A stretch of DNA of 64,000 bases, taken from Candidatus Zhuqueibacterota bacterium. Its GTDB lineage: Bacteria; Zhuqueibacterota; Zhuqueibacteria; Residuimicrobiales; Krinioviventaceae. Below the pieces are notes generated by a model. That model saw only the letters and a program-made list of their open reading frames with translations. It was not told the origin of the DNA and did not search any database. This document shows positions 55,039 through 64,000 of the stretch, piece by piece (the first letter of the stretch is position 1; every line of letters begins with the position of its first letter). The stretch spans positions 1 through 64,000 of the forward strand of contig JAFGKD010000091.1 in the NCBI GenBank assembly GCA_016928775.1, written 5' to 3'. The translations under genes were made by a program, and so were the position numbers.

Positions 55039-55737
55039 TCAATCTCTGCCGCCAAATCGCCACCAAAATCCGAGAATCGGGGAGATGAAGGCGTTGGTAC
55101 GTCCTTTGGGATTATAGTACGCCACACCCAATTTTAATCGAAATGTTTTCCATCCCCAGAGCACAGCGCCTCCAACTCGCGCTCCACGAAACGTAAAATC
55201 ATAGCCACCATCAAGCAGAAACTTTGTCCTGTTCGAATAGCTGTATTCCACACCAGCATCCGCGCTCGTACCTCGCCAAAAATCTTGCGGCTCGGCGTCC
55301 TGCACGCCATCATCACCCATAAACGCCGACAAATTCAGGCTGGCGTGAAATTGCGTCGTAGGTGAAAGCGGTCGACTGTAGGCGATAAATGGATACCAGC
55401 TGATATAGGTCGCATCTTGTCCGTAGAGTTTGGTTCTTGTTTGCCCGACACCCACTCCAGCAGCGACATTGTGGATCGAATTATCTAAAAGCTTTACGCG
55501 CGCATTTGCGTTCGGCGAACCCAATAAAAAAGTGAGCACATTTGACCCAATTTGAATTTTATCAGAGACTCCAAATGCGAGCGGTCCCAGGCCAATCTGA
55601 AATTCACCTTTATTCAAGGTATGCGCGGTTGGCATCGCAACGTTGTTGGTGATGGGCCGGTTTTCAAATCCAGTTTGGGCTGAACAGTAACCGACAAAAA
55701 GTATTACCAGAGTAAAAATTACATTCTTGCTTGACAT
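55039..55737 (-). CDS. Outer-membrane beta-barrel protein
   Basis: A 232-residue protein with a signal peptide (VIFTLVILFVGYCSAQ) and alternating strands rich in aromatic residues and glycine (FQIGLGPLAFGVSDKIQIG, ATYISWYPFIAYSRPL, FLLDGGYDFTFRGARV). It ends in GFWWRFGGRD rather than a terminal aromatic. The pattern fits a small outer-membrane barrel of 8 to 10 strands. GAGGTGC precedes the ATG. The sulfatase gene lies 46 bases upstream on the same strand, so they may be cotranscribed. Confidence 0.75.
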   Translation of the reverse strand: MSSKNVIFTLVILFVGYCSAQTGFENRPITNNVAMPTAHTLNKGEFQIGLGPLAFGVSDKIQIGSNVLTFLLGSPNANARVKLLDNSIHNVAAGVGVGQTRTKLYGQDATYISWYPFIAYSRPLSPTTQFHASLNLSAFMGDDGVQDAEPQDFWRGTSADAGVEYSYSNRTKFLLDGGYDFTFRGARVGGAVLWGWKTFRLKLGVAYYNPKGRTNAFISPILGFWWRFGGRD

Positions 55738-55782
55738 GGCGCACCTCGTATTTTATCATTCCCTGACGCCGGGATGAAATTT

Positions 55783-57117
55783 TTACGAGGATGCGGGATT
55801 GTTGTTTCGGCATTCCTGAGCATCAATCACGTGCTGCAACCGCGCTCTCATCTCCAAAGCAGGCGCATCGAGCGAGGTGATATCGAGGGGTTGTTGTTCC
55901 AGTACATCGTTGTCAATATCGTAAAATTCACCGCTGCGATAGAGCTTGTAGCGATGTGTACGGGCAAAGACGCGCGCCTCTTTTTCCTGACCGGATCGCG
56001 AATACCAGCAGTAAATCGATTCCCGCGGCGAACCGGATTTGCCTTGCAATTGCGGCCAAAAGGACACTCCATCGAGTGAAGGAGCCTTTGGAATCGGAAT
56101 ATCTGCAGCCTGGCACAATGTCGGCAAGACATCGCAAAAATCAACCAGGTCGCGGCACACCTCGCCGGCGATGACAGTTCCCGGCCAGTTGGCAATCAGC
56201 GGGACGCGGGTGCCCGCATCCGTGGTGTGCCCCTTGGCGCCGGCTACCTGCCGACCATTTAACACGGACACGATCGGTTCATCCGTGCCATTGTCACCTG
56301 TGAACAGAATCAATGTTCTTTCGCGCAAGCCCAGGGCTTGCAGCTTGTTCACCACTTTGCCCACCATCTTGTCCATGCAGCGCACCATGTCAGCAAAATA
56401 TTTTGGATCGCCTTTGTAGGCTAAAGAACCCCTGTCTGTCGGATCCCAATCTGACGACTCCGGTGTTGGCACAAACGGACAATGGGTGAGGATCATCGGA
56501 TAGTAAGCAAAAAATGGCTGATCCAAATGCCGTTCGATAAAATCACACAAAAAATCGCTCACCACATCGGGGCCGAATTCGCCATTGTTGAAATCCACAG
56601 GCTCCCCATTGATTTCCAATTTCGGATTCGGATAGCGCGTATCGTGACCGTCCTCGTCGGTGCGGCCGCGGCGATGCTGCCACAGACACGATTCGTCAAA
56701 ACCAAAATGCTGCGGCGAATCCGTTTCTTTTCCGAGCTGCCATTTGCCGGCAACGCAGGTGGCGTATCCCTGCTGCTTGAAGAGATGCGCAAATGTGGTC
56801 TGGTTACGGTCCAGGATGCCGAACCTCCTGTAATTGCGCACGTTGTAAATGCCGGTCATGATTTTCACTCGCGACGGCGTGCACAGGGGTTGGGCGTAAC
56901 AGTGTTCGAATCGCACGCCGGTCGCGGCCAGGTCATCAAGGGCGGGCGTTGCATAGGATGTCCCGCCATTGGCACGGATGCACTCGTAGCCGAGGTCATC
57001 GGCCACAATCAGCAGGATATTGGGCTTTTGGATGCCGGGTTTTGCGCAGCGCCTGGTCAGCGCGGCCGTCGCAAGTCCGGCCAGGGCAGCAGTTTTTAAA
57101 AACTGGCGTCGTTGCAT
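55783..57117 (-). CDS. Cys-type sulfatase, Tat-exported
   Basis: A 444-residue type I sulfatase. The N-terminus is a twin-arginine signal (MQRRQFLKTAALAGLATAAL). The metal motif VADDLG starts the fold; the formylglycine precursor is Cys79 in LCTPSR, within the CxPxR rule; AGKWQLG and TGDNGTDEP follow. It removes sulfate esters from glycans in the periplasm. The Cys form can be matured by either enzyme class; an anSME gene lies at 35.2-36.5 kb, while the SUMF1-like protein at 18.9 kb lacks the needed cysteines. AAGGAAA precedes the ATG. The exact substrate is unknown. Confidence 0.93.
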   Translation of the reverse strand: MQRRQFLKTAALAGLATAALTRRCAKPGIQKPNILLIVADDLGYECIRANGGTSYATPALDDLAATGVRFEHCYAQPLCTPSRVKIMTGIYNVRNYRRFGILDRNQTTFAHLFKQQGYATCVAGKWQLGKETDSPQHFGFDESCLWQHRRGRTDEDGHDTRYPNPKLEINGEPVDFNNGEFGPDVVSDFLCDFIERHLDQPFFAYYPMILTHCPFVPTPESSDWDPTDRGSLAYKGDPKYFADMVRCMDKMVGKVVNKLQALGLRERTLILFTGDNGTDEPIVSVLNGRQVAGAKGHTTDAGTRVPLIANWPGTVIAGEVCRDLVDFCDVLPTLCQAADIPIPKAPSLDGVSFWPQLQGKSGSPRESIYCWYSRSGQEKEARVFARTHRYKLYRSGEFYDIDNDVLEQQPLDITSLDAPALEMRARLQHVIDAQECRNNNPASS

Positions 57118-57404
57118 ACTGTTATTTCCTTGGCAGGACAGACTGATAATATATTCCTTTCTAAACTAAAAGAAATTTTGCAAATAGCCAAAGAATTTTA
57201 CTTTTTATTCGTGTTTGCTTTCTCAGCGATTCTTGGCGATCCCAAATGATAGAGCCATTTTTCTCTTTGAATATGCCGAGGTACATTGTATATTTTTCTA
57301 TATTAGAGAAGGAGATAGCATGCCAACAATTTTGTTTATTAACGGATGGCGTTTTTTCTTTTGTGCAAACGAAAATACGGAACCAATACATAAATCACGA
57401 AAAC

Positions 57405-59975
57405 ATGATCGGCACAACAATCCAACAATATAACATCCTCGAAAAAATCGGCCAGGGCGGTATGGGCGTCGTTTACAAGGCGTTCGATATCAGGCTGCAG
57501 CGCACGGTTGCGCTTAAATTCCTGCCCGAAAATTTCGCTGCCAGCGAGACGGACAAGGCGCGCTTTCTGCGCGAAGCCCGCGCCGCTTCGGCGATCAATC
57601 ACCCGAATGTCTGTACGATTTACGATCTCAAGGAACACGATGGCGCGCAGTTTATTGTTATGGAGTATATTGAGGGAGAGACGCTCAAGGACATCATCAA
57701 AAGCGGCCGCTTGTTGCCGGTTGATAAAGTGGTCGATTATATAAAACAGGTCGCAGAAGCGCTCAGAGCGGCGCACGACAAGGGGATCATACACCGTGAT
57801 ATAAAATCCGAAAATATCATGCTCACGTCATCCGGAAAAATCAAGGTGATGGATTTTGGTCTGGCGAGGATAAAAGGTGCGACTGAATTGACGAAATCGG
57901 CGAGTACGGTCGGCACGGTCGCCTATATGTCACCCGAACAATTGGACGGACAAAAAGTCGATATACGAGCAGATATTTTTTCATTCGGTGTTGTGTTTTA
58001 CGAATTACTCACCACTCATCTACCCTTCAAAGGCGAAACGCCATCCGCGATGATTCATTCGATCTTGAACAAAGAGCCGCAACCCGTCGATCAATATGTA
58101 AAAAATGTTCCTCTCCATCTTGTTAATGTTATGCATCGAACGCTGGCCAAAGATGTGAAGCAGCGTTATGTCAATATGCAGCATGTTTTGGATGATTTGA
58201 ATCGTGTTGAAAAAAGTCAACGACGCGCTTTCACAAAGTTCCGGAAAAGAAAATGGAAGAAACAAATCTCCAAAAGAACGTTCGCTTACACAATCACCAT
58301 CCTCATTGTACTGGTACTAGCTGGTTTCTTGCTCCGCTTCATTAAAGCTACGGCTGAAAAGCCTTTTCAAATCATTCCGGTCACCAGTGGCGGCGGCAAG
58401 GCAGAGAGGGCGCAATTTTCTCCGAATGGAAGACAAATCGTTTATGATTATCTCAAAGACAAGGAAACAAATAGTGATATCTATATACAGCAACTGGGGA
58501 CAAATCAGGTATTGCAATTAACATCACACACAACAGACGACAAGTGGCCAGCCTGGTCACCGGACGGTAAATTTATCGCCTTTTGCCGTTCCTCAGATGA
58601 TTCTGAGATACAAGGCATATACCTGATTTCCTCCCTCGGCGGCATGGAGAAAAAGCTGAATTCTAAAAACTGTCAGCACCTCTGCTGGTCGCCGGATGGT
58701 CGCACCTTGGCGTTTTCAGATTTTGGTACCAGCGCCATATTTTTATTGGATGTTGAGAGCCGACAAGAGCGACAACTCACATACCCGCATGTGGTCAATT
58801 CCGGCTTTTTAATTGATAGATCTGCTTCTTTTTCTCCGGATGGGAAACAGCTTGCCTTTGCCAGATCGGAAAGTTTCGCCACCTGCTCCATCTATATTAT
58901 TCCCACGCGCGGCGGGCAACCGAAACGGATCACGTTCGACAACGATCAAATCTATGGATTGACGTGGTCGCCGCGGAATCGTATTATATATAGTTCAAAT
59001 CGGGCGGTCGGATATAAACTCTGGTCGATAAAACCAAATGGCAAATTTTTAAAGCCCATTGCCGCCAGCGGGCGATCATCCTATTACCCGGCGCTATCAG
59101 CCGACGGTAAACGGCTGTTGTACACAGAATTTTATGGCGGCGAGCACGATATCGGCCGCATCAAAATCCCCGCTCAAACTGCCGTGACACCGCAAGAGAT
59201 TATTGCCATTCCTGGATACGATTGTTGGCCGGACATCTCACCGGATGGCAAGCACCTGACGTTTGTGTCAATGCGAACGGGTCACAGTGAAGTGTGGAAA
59301 AGTGATATGAACGGAAAAAAAATGCAGCAAATATCCACCCTGGAGAATTATAACGGCCGTCCGCGCTGGTCACCGGATGGAAGACGGATCGTTTTTGATT
59401 CCCGCCCGTATGGTAATTCCGATATCTTTGTCATCCCCGCCGAGGGTGGCCTCGCCAAACAGCTGACCAGTGATTCCACAGACGACGTCTTGCCCAATTG
59501 GTCCCGTGATGGTGAATGGATCTATTATTGCAGGAGAAGCGAGAACGACTATCAAATTTACAAAGTACCATCCGATAGCGGCTCGCCGCAACAGATCACG
59601 ACCAATGGTGGACTCATGGCTTTAGCAGGAATGGAAGGAAAGTTCATTTACGTTCAAAAATATGATGAACCAGAGATATGGCGTTATCATTTGGATGGAT
59701 CGCAGGAGTCCCTGGTGTTTAGGCACGGAAACGATTATCGATTGTGGGGTTTGGATAAGGGTGGACTCTATTATTTCACGCACTCTATAGAAGATAGTTT
59801 ATGGCACTTGAATACGTTCAGGTTCAGCGACAAAACGATCAGTACAGTGGCAACCATAAAAGATATATACAATATTTCTGGTCCCGTTCTCTCACCGGAT
59901 GGCCACTCTCTCTATTTCCATTTTATCAAACAAAAGATGCAGAGTGATATTTTTTTAGTGGAGAATTTTGAATGA
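57405..59975 (+). CDS. Membrane Ser/Thr protein kinase with TolB-like (PD40) propeller
   Basis: A 856-residue Hanks-type kinase: GQGGMGVVYKA, lysine in VALKFLPE, HRDIKSENIML, MDFGLAR and GTVAYMSPEQ, all intact. One membrane helix lies near 294-315 (TITILIVLVLAGFLLRFI). The outside part is a propeller of TolB/PD40 repeats (SPNGRQIVYDY, SPDGKFIAFCRSS, SPDGRTLAFSD, SPDGKQLAFARSE, SPDGKHLTFVSMR, SPDGRRIVFDSRP, SPDGHSLYFHF), probably a ligand or peptide sensor. The ATG at 57405 starts the kinase fold; an in-frame start at 57246 adds 53 residues of doubtful sense. No strong ribosome-binding site is seen. It is a single gene. Confidence 0.93.
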   Translation: MIGTTIQQYNILEKIGQGGMGVVYKAFDIRLQRTVALKFLPENFAASETDKARFLREARAASAINHPNVCTIYDLKEHDGAQFIVMEYIEGETLKDIIKSGRLLPVDKVVDYIKQVAEALRAAHDKGIIHRDIKSENIMLTSSGKIKVMDFGLARIKGATELTKSASTVGTVAYMSPEQLDGQKVDIRADIFSFGVVFYELLTTHLPFKGETPSAMIHSILNKEPQPVDQYVKNVPLHLVNVMHRTLAKDVKQRYVNMQHVLDDLNRVEKSQRRAFTKFRKRKWKKQISKRTFAYTITILIVLVLAGFLLRFIKATAEKPFQIIPVTSGGGKAERAQFSPNGRQIVYDYLKDKETNSDIYIQQLGTNQVLQLTSHTTDDKWPAWSPDGKFIAFCRSSDDSEIQGIYLISSLGGMEKKLNSKNCQHLCWSPDGRTLAFSDFGTSAIFLLDVESRQERQLTYPHVVNSGFLIDRSASFSPDGKQLAFARSESFATCSIYIIPTRGGQPKRITFDNDQIYGLTWSPRNRIIYSSNRAVGYKLWSIKPNGKFLKPIAASGRSSYYPALSADGKRLLYTEFYGGEHDIGRIKIPAQTAVTPQEIIAIPGYDCWPDISPDGKHLTFVSMRTGHSEVWKSDMNGKKMQQISTLENYNGRPRWSPDGRRIVFDSRPYGNSDIFVIPAEGGLAKQLTSDSTDDVLPNWSRDGEWIYYCRRSENDYQIYKVPSDSGSPQQITTNGGLMALAGMEGKFIYVQKYDEPEIWRYHLDGSQESLVFRHGNDYRLWGLDKGGLYYFTHSIEDSLWHLNTFRFSDKTISTVATIKDIYNISGPVLSPDGHSLYFHFIKQKMQSDIFLVENFE

Positions 59976-60003
59976 AAAATAGATGCCTGCTCCTCTGATT
60001 AAA

Positions 60004-60026
60004 AGCCGACTCCCCCGATGTCGGCT
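60004..60026. terminator. Terminator-like hairpin between convergent genes
   Basis: The stem AGCCGAC/GTCGGCT is flanked by AAAA and ATTT. It overlaps the stop codon of the large secreted protein gene on the minus strand and lies just after the kinase gene. Confidence 0.5.
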
Positions 60027-63000
60027 ATTTGAGCACTATCAGCTTTTTGCATGCAATAAAGTCACCGGATTGAATTTTATAGACATATATCCCACTTGCC
60101 AATTCGCTGCCATCCAAAGCAAAAACAAAATAGCCGGCATTTGCCGGATTTTCAACAGCCGTTTTCACCCGTTCCCCGCGAATATTGAACAGCTCGATGC
60201 TGACTTTGCCGGGCGCCGGCAATCCATAACGAATGGATGTTTTTGCATTAAAGGGATTGGGATAGTTCTGTCCCAGTGAATAGTGCGTTGGGATATTTTT
60301 TTCATCAAGCTGAAGGGCAGTGACAACCTTCTCAACTGTCACAATCCACTCCTGCTCGATCGTCAAATCGCCGTCGCTCACCAACACTTTGACGTTATGT
60401 TTTCCAGCGGTTCCTATCGGGAAGTGCATTTTTATTGTAGATTCGTTCTCAGTTGTGTCGTTTGCGATCATCGCGTCATCATACAGCCAGGTACAAAAAA
60501 GGATATTATCATCTTCATCCCAGGCCGTGATGATAAATTTGAGGGAATCACCTTCGGTGATTGTTGTATCCTGTGTCGGAGAAAAGGTCACAATTTCCGG
60601 GCTAAAGTTTTCGGTGGCGGTTTTTCGATACAATTCGGCCATTTCTGCTGCTGACAAAGCTCGATCGTAGACGCGCACGTCGTCTATAATGCCATTAAAG
60701 TCATTATAATAAGCTTCAATGCCTCTGCCCAGAGCAGGTATCGCTGCGTGGTTCGGTTTACCAATACGTTGAGAAACAAAGTGCTGAGAACCAACAGGCT
60801 TGCCGTCCAAATACATGACGATTGTTTTCCCATCATACGTATAGGCAAAATGTGACCATCTGCTCAACGGTATTCTTTTTGTGCTGCTGACTACACCTTC
60901 CTGGTGATTTTCATCAAAAATATATCCCACGGCTGTTCCATCCTCATTGATTAACAAAAACCAGTAAAGTGTTCGCTCCATGACACCCGTTTCAAAAGCT
61001 AGTGCCTTTGGATAAATCCATGTGGAAATGGTCATTTGTTTTTCTATCAAAGTGTAAGGTTCTGATTCTGAAAAAGTGATATAATCATCCTCACCATCGA
61101 AAGAATAGGCTTTCTCCGGATGACCGAATCGATCGGCAGCCAGGACAACATCACCAACCAGTGTTCCATCATTGCTGCTAACTGAATCTTTTGGATTTCC
61201 ATCCAGTGGATAATACGCGACAAGACGATCTCCAATGTTGATGCCGTCAACGCGCAACCGATTTGTAGAAGACCAGGTGCTCATGGTGGATTCGTTAAAA
61301 GCCCGTACGCGCCAGAAATACGTTGTGCCAACTCGTAGGTTATCAGCAGAAAATTGATTCTCCGAAACAAGAACACTGTCGATAATATTGGAATGAAAGG
61401 TTACATCTGTGGTAATTTGTATTTGATAGGATAATGCCCCTACGACAGTTTCCCATCTGAACACAGGACTTGTTGAAGGGACTGTCGCCCAATTCATCGG
61501 TTCCGTTAATGCCGGCGTTGTCAGATAAATTGGACCGTGTGCAATGACATAGCGAGTAACTTCTTTCTCATCATAATATCTATTCATTCCGAAACTGATG
61601 TATGGACTAGCAATTGTCACAGGAACGTCGAATACATCGTTTTTGGTAAAAGCGTAACAGCGAAGGCCTGAATCAGCGTATGCTGTTAGCGGAATCAATC
61701 TGATCGAAGTATCTTCTCCCTGAGGATGACGTACTACGATGCTATCGGGATAGCGTGATTCGATAATATAGTGATCACCTGTTGATAAGTACTCTCCATT
61801 ATAGTTGGTGAATATCCCAGCCGTCAAATCCTCGGCATCATTGGTTATAATGAAACCCTCGGTGCTGATCTCATGATTATCGATTGGGAATGTTTGCGTC
61901 GTTGACCAATTGGTGAGGACTTTATAACTTTCATATCGTCCTTTGGTCACATCTGAACTTAATCTAGTGTAATCTGTCATTCTCTCATCAGCAAAGCGCG
62001 ACAGTGCAAATTGCTGAAACGCCTGGGCGGTTACGTGCCAGGGTGTATTCAATGTTGAACCGGTCAGGTAATAGCAGAGCAGCTGGCCCATGGATATGGC
62101 CCAGGTCAGGTTGAATTTTGATATCGTGGCGTGCACCGGGTCCGGTCCGACTATAAAGAATATTTTATCGCGTGCCATCATAGGCGCAATTGGGAAATAC
62201 TCCCAGTTGCCATCCCCCAGGCCTCGTCCTTCCGTACCTATAAAACCGTCTCCGTACATTCGCATGGTATTAAAATAACCGACGTGCGCCGATACCTGTC
62301 TATCATAACCATGCTCGCCCATGAGCAAACGGTCTTGATGACGGCGGAAATGTTCGAGCCAGCCCTGGGCAGTATGTGCTGGATCCGGCATGTGTTTGTT
62401 GTAATCAAGTCCGGCGCGAGCTATTTGATCTTGCCAAATCATATCAACTGGAATAGTAGTCGTTAGCTCTTCCATTAATTGATTTAACCTGTTTATAACT
62501 GCTGGTGCATAGGGGCAAACTGCATATCCACAATGTCCATCATAGCATTCCATCCACGGTTGTCCGAAACGACTCAACAGAGCAAAATCCTCGACTTGCA
62601 GCGATTGCACTGTTTCGGATTCATCATCCCAAAAAGTGGGATTGACATAGGGCATAATGAGGTGGCCAAATTCACGAGCTGATTCCAAAATAATGCGGAA
62701 ATCGTCATTTGTACCCAGGGCGGGATCGATTGGCAAAATATCCGGATTGCTCTCATCCTGGCCGCCGCGTGGATAGCTGCATACCGTAAGCAAGCTGGGT
62801 CCAGGCAAACTTTGCCAGAGTTTTTTATATTTCTCATGATTTGTCATATTGAAACCAAAGCTGCTTATCACCCACCACGGATCATATTTCATCGTCAGGG
62901 CCTGGCTTGCTGATTGATATTTCTCCCCTAATTTTTGTGCAAGTGATGGGCTCGCTGCCATGCCAGTATCTTCCCGGTAATGTTCTACTGTTTCCAAATA

Positions 63001-63816
63001 TCCATTGCCGATGTGCATTCGCAAATTCGGACTTTTCCAAAGTGAGTCCCGGTTAATGCTTACGATATTTGCATGACTGAATGCATAGAGATTTGATTCG
63101 GGTCGATAATGAAAGAATTTTGCGGTAAAAGGTGTGACATCCTCATTGACGACTGTATAACACGAAAATTGCCCTTTAGTCGTTTTGTAATAGCCATAAT
63201 CCGAAAATACAACAACTCCAGGATAGTTGAATCCGAATGATCGATGCTGGTGAAAGAAATTTTCGTTCAATCTCACGCCGGGCAACCATGGCATGATCGC
63301 CTCTTGCATATCGTCCGGTTGAAAAATGAGGTCACAAGGGAAATGAATAAAAGTTATCGTGTCATTGCGACAATGAATGAGCTCAACATAGAGATCAAAA
63401 TAATGTTGGTCTGAAGCAGTTATTTGTAAATCAAGATCGATACCTTGCGATTCGGCAGGATTGTGAATGTAGGAGAGGGTGAGTTTATTATTGTTTTCAT
63501 CCCACAGATAATTAAATCCATTATTTGTTCCGGCGCCATACTCATGGCTCACAACAATGATATCCGGATTAGTCACTTCGGCTAGCCACATGGTCTGGCC
63601 GTCATTTCCAGAAGACAAAACCTGGCCCGACGTTTTGTCGACAATGCCGCTCAACGAACCATTGGATTTTCGGAGTGTGAGCTCAAAATAATCATTTCCA
63701 AGAATCATGTTGTCCGCCGACGAGTCGTCAAAGTATACCGATTGTGTAAATCCAGTCGAAAAATAAAAACACAATATGGCTACTAAAAGCATGGCAGGAC
63801 AATCCGCTTTTTTCAT
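60025..63816 (-). CDS. Large secreted glycosidase-like protein with Fn3, LamG and T9SS sorting domain
   Basis: A 1263-residue exported protein. After a signal peptide comes an N-terminal beta-sandwich (about 30-300), then a TIM-barrel-like region (about 310-640) with Asp residues in VDMIWQDQIARAG near 459; it recalls uncharacterised glycoside hydrolases of the DUF6259 type, which I infer and cannot verify. An Fn3-like domain (about 765-855; FRWETVVGALSYQIQI), a LamG lectin domain (about 864-1060; LVAYYPLDGN, DDYITFSESEPYTL), a PKD/Ig-like domain, and the C-terminal sorting domain (about 1175-1263; NYPNPFNAKTSIRY, ending KKLIVLK) follow. It probably acts on polysaccharides outside the cell. 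GAAAAGGAAGCG precedes the ATG. Confidence 0.82.
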   Translation of the reverse strand: MKKADCPAMLLVAILCFYFSTGFTQSVYFDDSSADNMILGNDYFELTLRKSNGSLSGIVDKTSGQVLSSGNDGQTMWLAEVTNPDIIVVSHEYGAGTNNGFNYLWDENNNKLTLSYIHNPAESQGIDLDLQITASDQHYFDLYVELIHCRNDTITFIHFPCDLIFQPDDMQEAIMPWLPGVRLNENFFHQHRSFGFNYPGVVVFSDYGYYKTTKGQFSCYTVVNEDVTPFTAKFFHYRPESNLYAFSHANIVSINRDSLWKSPNLRMHIGNGYLETVEHYREDTGMAASPSLAQKLGEKYQSASQALTMKYDPWWVISSFGFNMTNHEKYKKLWQSLPGPSLLTVCSYPRGGQDESNPDILPIDPALGTNDDFRIILESAREFGHLIMPYVNPTFWDDESETVQSLQVEDFALLSRFGQPWMECYDGHCGYAVCPYAPAVINRLNQLMEELTTTIPVDMIWQDQIARAGLDYNKHMPDPAHTAQGWLEHFRRHQDRLLMGEHGYDRQVSAHVGYFNTMRMYGDGFIGTEGRGLGDGNWEYFPIAPMMARDKIFFIVGPDPVHATISKFNLTWAISMGQLLCYYLTGSTLNTPWHVTAQAFQQFALSRFADERMTDYTRLSSDVTKGRYESYKVLTNWSTTQTFPIDNHEISTEGFIITNDAEDLTAGIFTNYNGEYLSTGDHYIIESRYPDSIVVRHPQGEDTSIRLIPLTAYADSGLRCYAFTKNDVFDVPVTIASPYISFGMNRYYDEKEVTRYVIAHGPIYLTTPALTEPMNWATVPSTSPVFRWETVVGALSYQIQITTDVTFHSNIIDSVLVSENQFSADNLRVGTTYFWRVRAFNESTMSTWSSTNRLRVDGINIGDRLVAYYPLDGNPKDSVSSNDGTLVGDVVLAADRFGHPEKAYSFDGEDDYITFSESEPYTLIEKQMTISTWIYPKALAFETGVMERTLYWFLLINEDGTAVGYIFDENHQEGVVSSTKRIPLSRWSHFAYTYDGKTIVMYLDGKPVGSQHFVSQRIGKPNHAAIPALGRGIEAYYNDFNGIIDDVRVYDRALSAAEMAELYRKTATENFSPEIVTFSPTQDTTITEGDSLKFIITAWDEDDNILFCTWLYDDAMIANDTTENESTIKMHFPIGTAGKHNVKVLVSDGDLTIEQEWIVTVEKVVTALQLDEKNIPTHYSLGQNYPNPFNAKTSIRYGLPAPGKVSIELFNIRGERVKTAVENPANAGYFVFALDGSELASGIYVYKIQSGDFIACKKLIVLK

Positions 63817-63851
63817 AGTCGCTTCCTTTTCAATATTGTCATAAAATTAGC

Positions 63852-63878
63852 AGCCCGATACCTGAGGTGTATCGGGCT
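63852..63878 (-). terminator. Hairpin terminator downstream of the partial cargo gene
   Basis: A perfect 10-base stem (AGCCCGATAC/GTATCGGGCT) with a 7-base loop. On the minus strand it is followed by GCTAATTTTATG, a weak T run. It would end the gene at the window edge and precedes the large secreted protein gene. Confidence 0.55.
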
Positions 63879-63911
63879 CGTTAAATCATTTGTTTTCTTT
63901 CCGTTAGAGAA

Positions 63912-64000
63912 CTATTCCACAAAAACGAGTTTTTTCGTTTGCTCAAATGAAGCCGTTTGCAATCGATACAGATATACACCGGAGCTCAGACCGCTCGCGG
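63912..64000 (-). CDS. C-terminal end of a T9SS-secreted protein (partial)
   Basis: Only the last 29 codons are inside the window. They read SSGVYLYRLQTASFEQTKKL and end FVE before a TAG stop. This is the final strand pair of the T9SS sorting domain (compare SGVYLYTL and SGIYVYKI in two neighbours). The rest of the gene lies beyond the right edge. It is on the same strand as the large glycosidase-like gene, about 95 bases upstream of it. Confidence 0.85.
   Translation of the reverse strand, partial: ASGLSSGVYLYRLQTASFEQTKKLVFVE

Overview
The window looks like one contig from a Gram-negative, heterotrophic bacterium of the FCB group, closest in feel to Calditrichota/KSB1-type lineages. The reasons are: at least six secreted proteins ending in a type IX secretion (T9SS) sorting domain with the NYPNPFN signature; large sigma-54 activators; Ser/Thr kinases carrying PEGA or TolB-like repeats; a short-type prolyl-tRNA synthetase; and a K+-dependent membrane pyrophosphatase. 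Phylum is inference only. I saw no rRNA, tRNA, CRISPR, phage or intact IS element.

Layout. 0-8.2 kb (minus): a 2697-residue PUFA-synthase-like polyketide/fatty-acid synthase (KS-AT-KS-ACPx3-KR-DH) tightly followed by a gene cut by the window edge. 8.2-8.9 kb: non-coding, with GC hairpins and an inverted-repeat element. 8.9-14.3 kb: a small secreted protein, then a membrane-spanning 14-blade propeller fused to a sigma-54 activator. Its 3' flank holds a tandem dyad and a sigma-54 promoter driving a secreted helical protein and a thioredoxin-like protein. 14.3-24.7 kb: alpha-L-rhamnosidase, membrane proteins, an SUMF1-like protein with a small HTH regulator, a class I isoprenoid-synthase-like enzyme, an ECF sigma/anti-sigma/DUF4097 operon, a barrel protein and a DUF3467 protein. 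24.8-34.2 kb (mostly plus): housekeeping and neighbours (Cys-rich protein, ProRS, zinc-ribbon protein, Era, SpoIID-like lipoprotein, phosphatase-superfamily enzyme, HppA, then L-rhamnose mutarotase). 34.4-37.9 kb: dienelactone hydrolase, radical-SAM sulfatase maturase, a 16-codon ORF with a sequestered ribosome-binding site, and an M29-like peptidase.

38-51.2 kb (minus) is a surface and signalling block. Three T9SS-exported von Willebrand A (vWA) proteins form one operon behind a candidate sigma-54 promoter. Upstream lie a TPR/DUF5683 protein, a Kelch protein, a PEGA Ser/Thr kinase, a GAF sigma-54 activator and a lipoprotein. 51.3-64 kb: a SWIM-SNF2 ATPase, a small unknown protein, a barrel protein, a Tat-exported Cys-type sulfatase, a Ser/Thr kinase with a TolB-like propeller, a 1263-residue secreted glycosidase-like protein with LamG, and the tail of another T9SS cargo.

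How it may work together. Rhamnosidase, sulfatase plus its maturase, rhamnose mutarotase and the glycosidase-like protein fit use of sulfated, rhamnose-containing polysaccharides. The two sigma-54 activators each lie near a sigma-54-like promoter, which suggests locally wired envelope responses. The most unusual items are the membrane-to-DNA sigma-54 sensor with its apparent enhancer and promoter, and the synthase whose three ACP-like domains all lack the phosphopantetheine serine.
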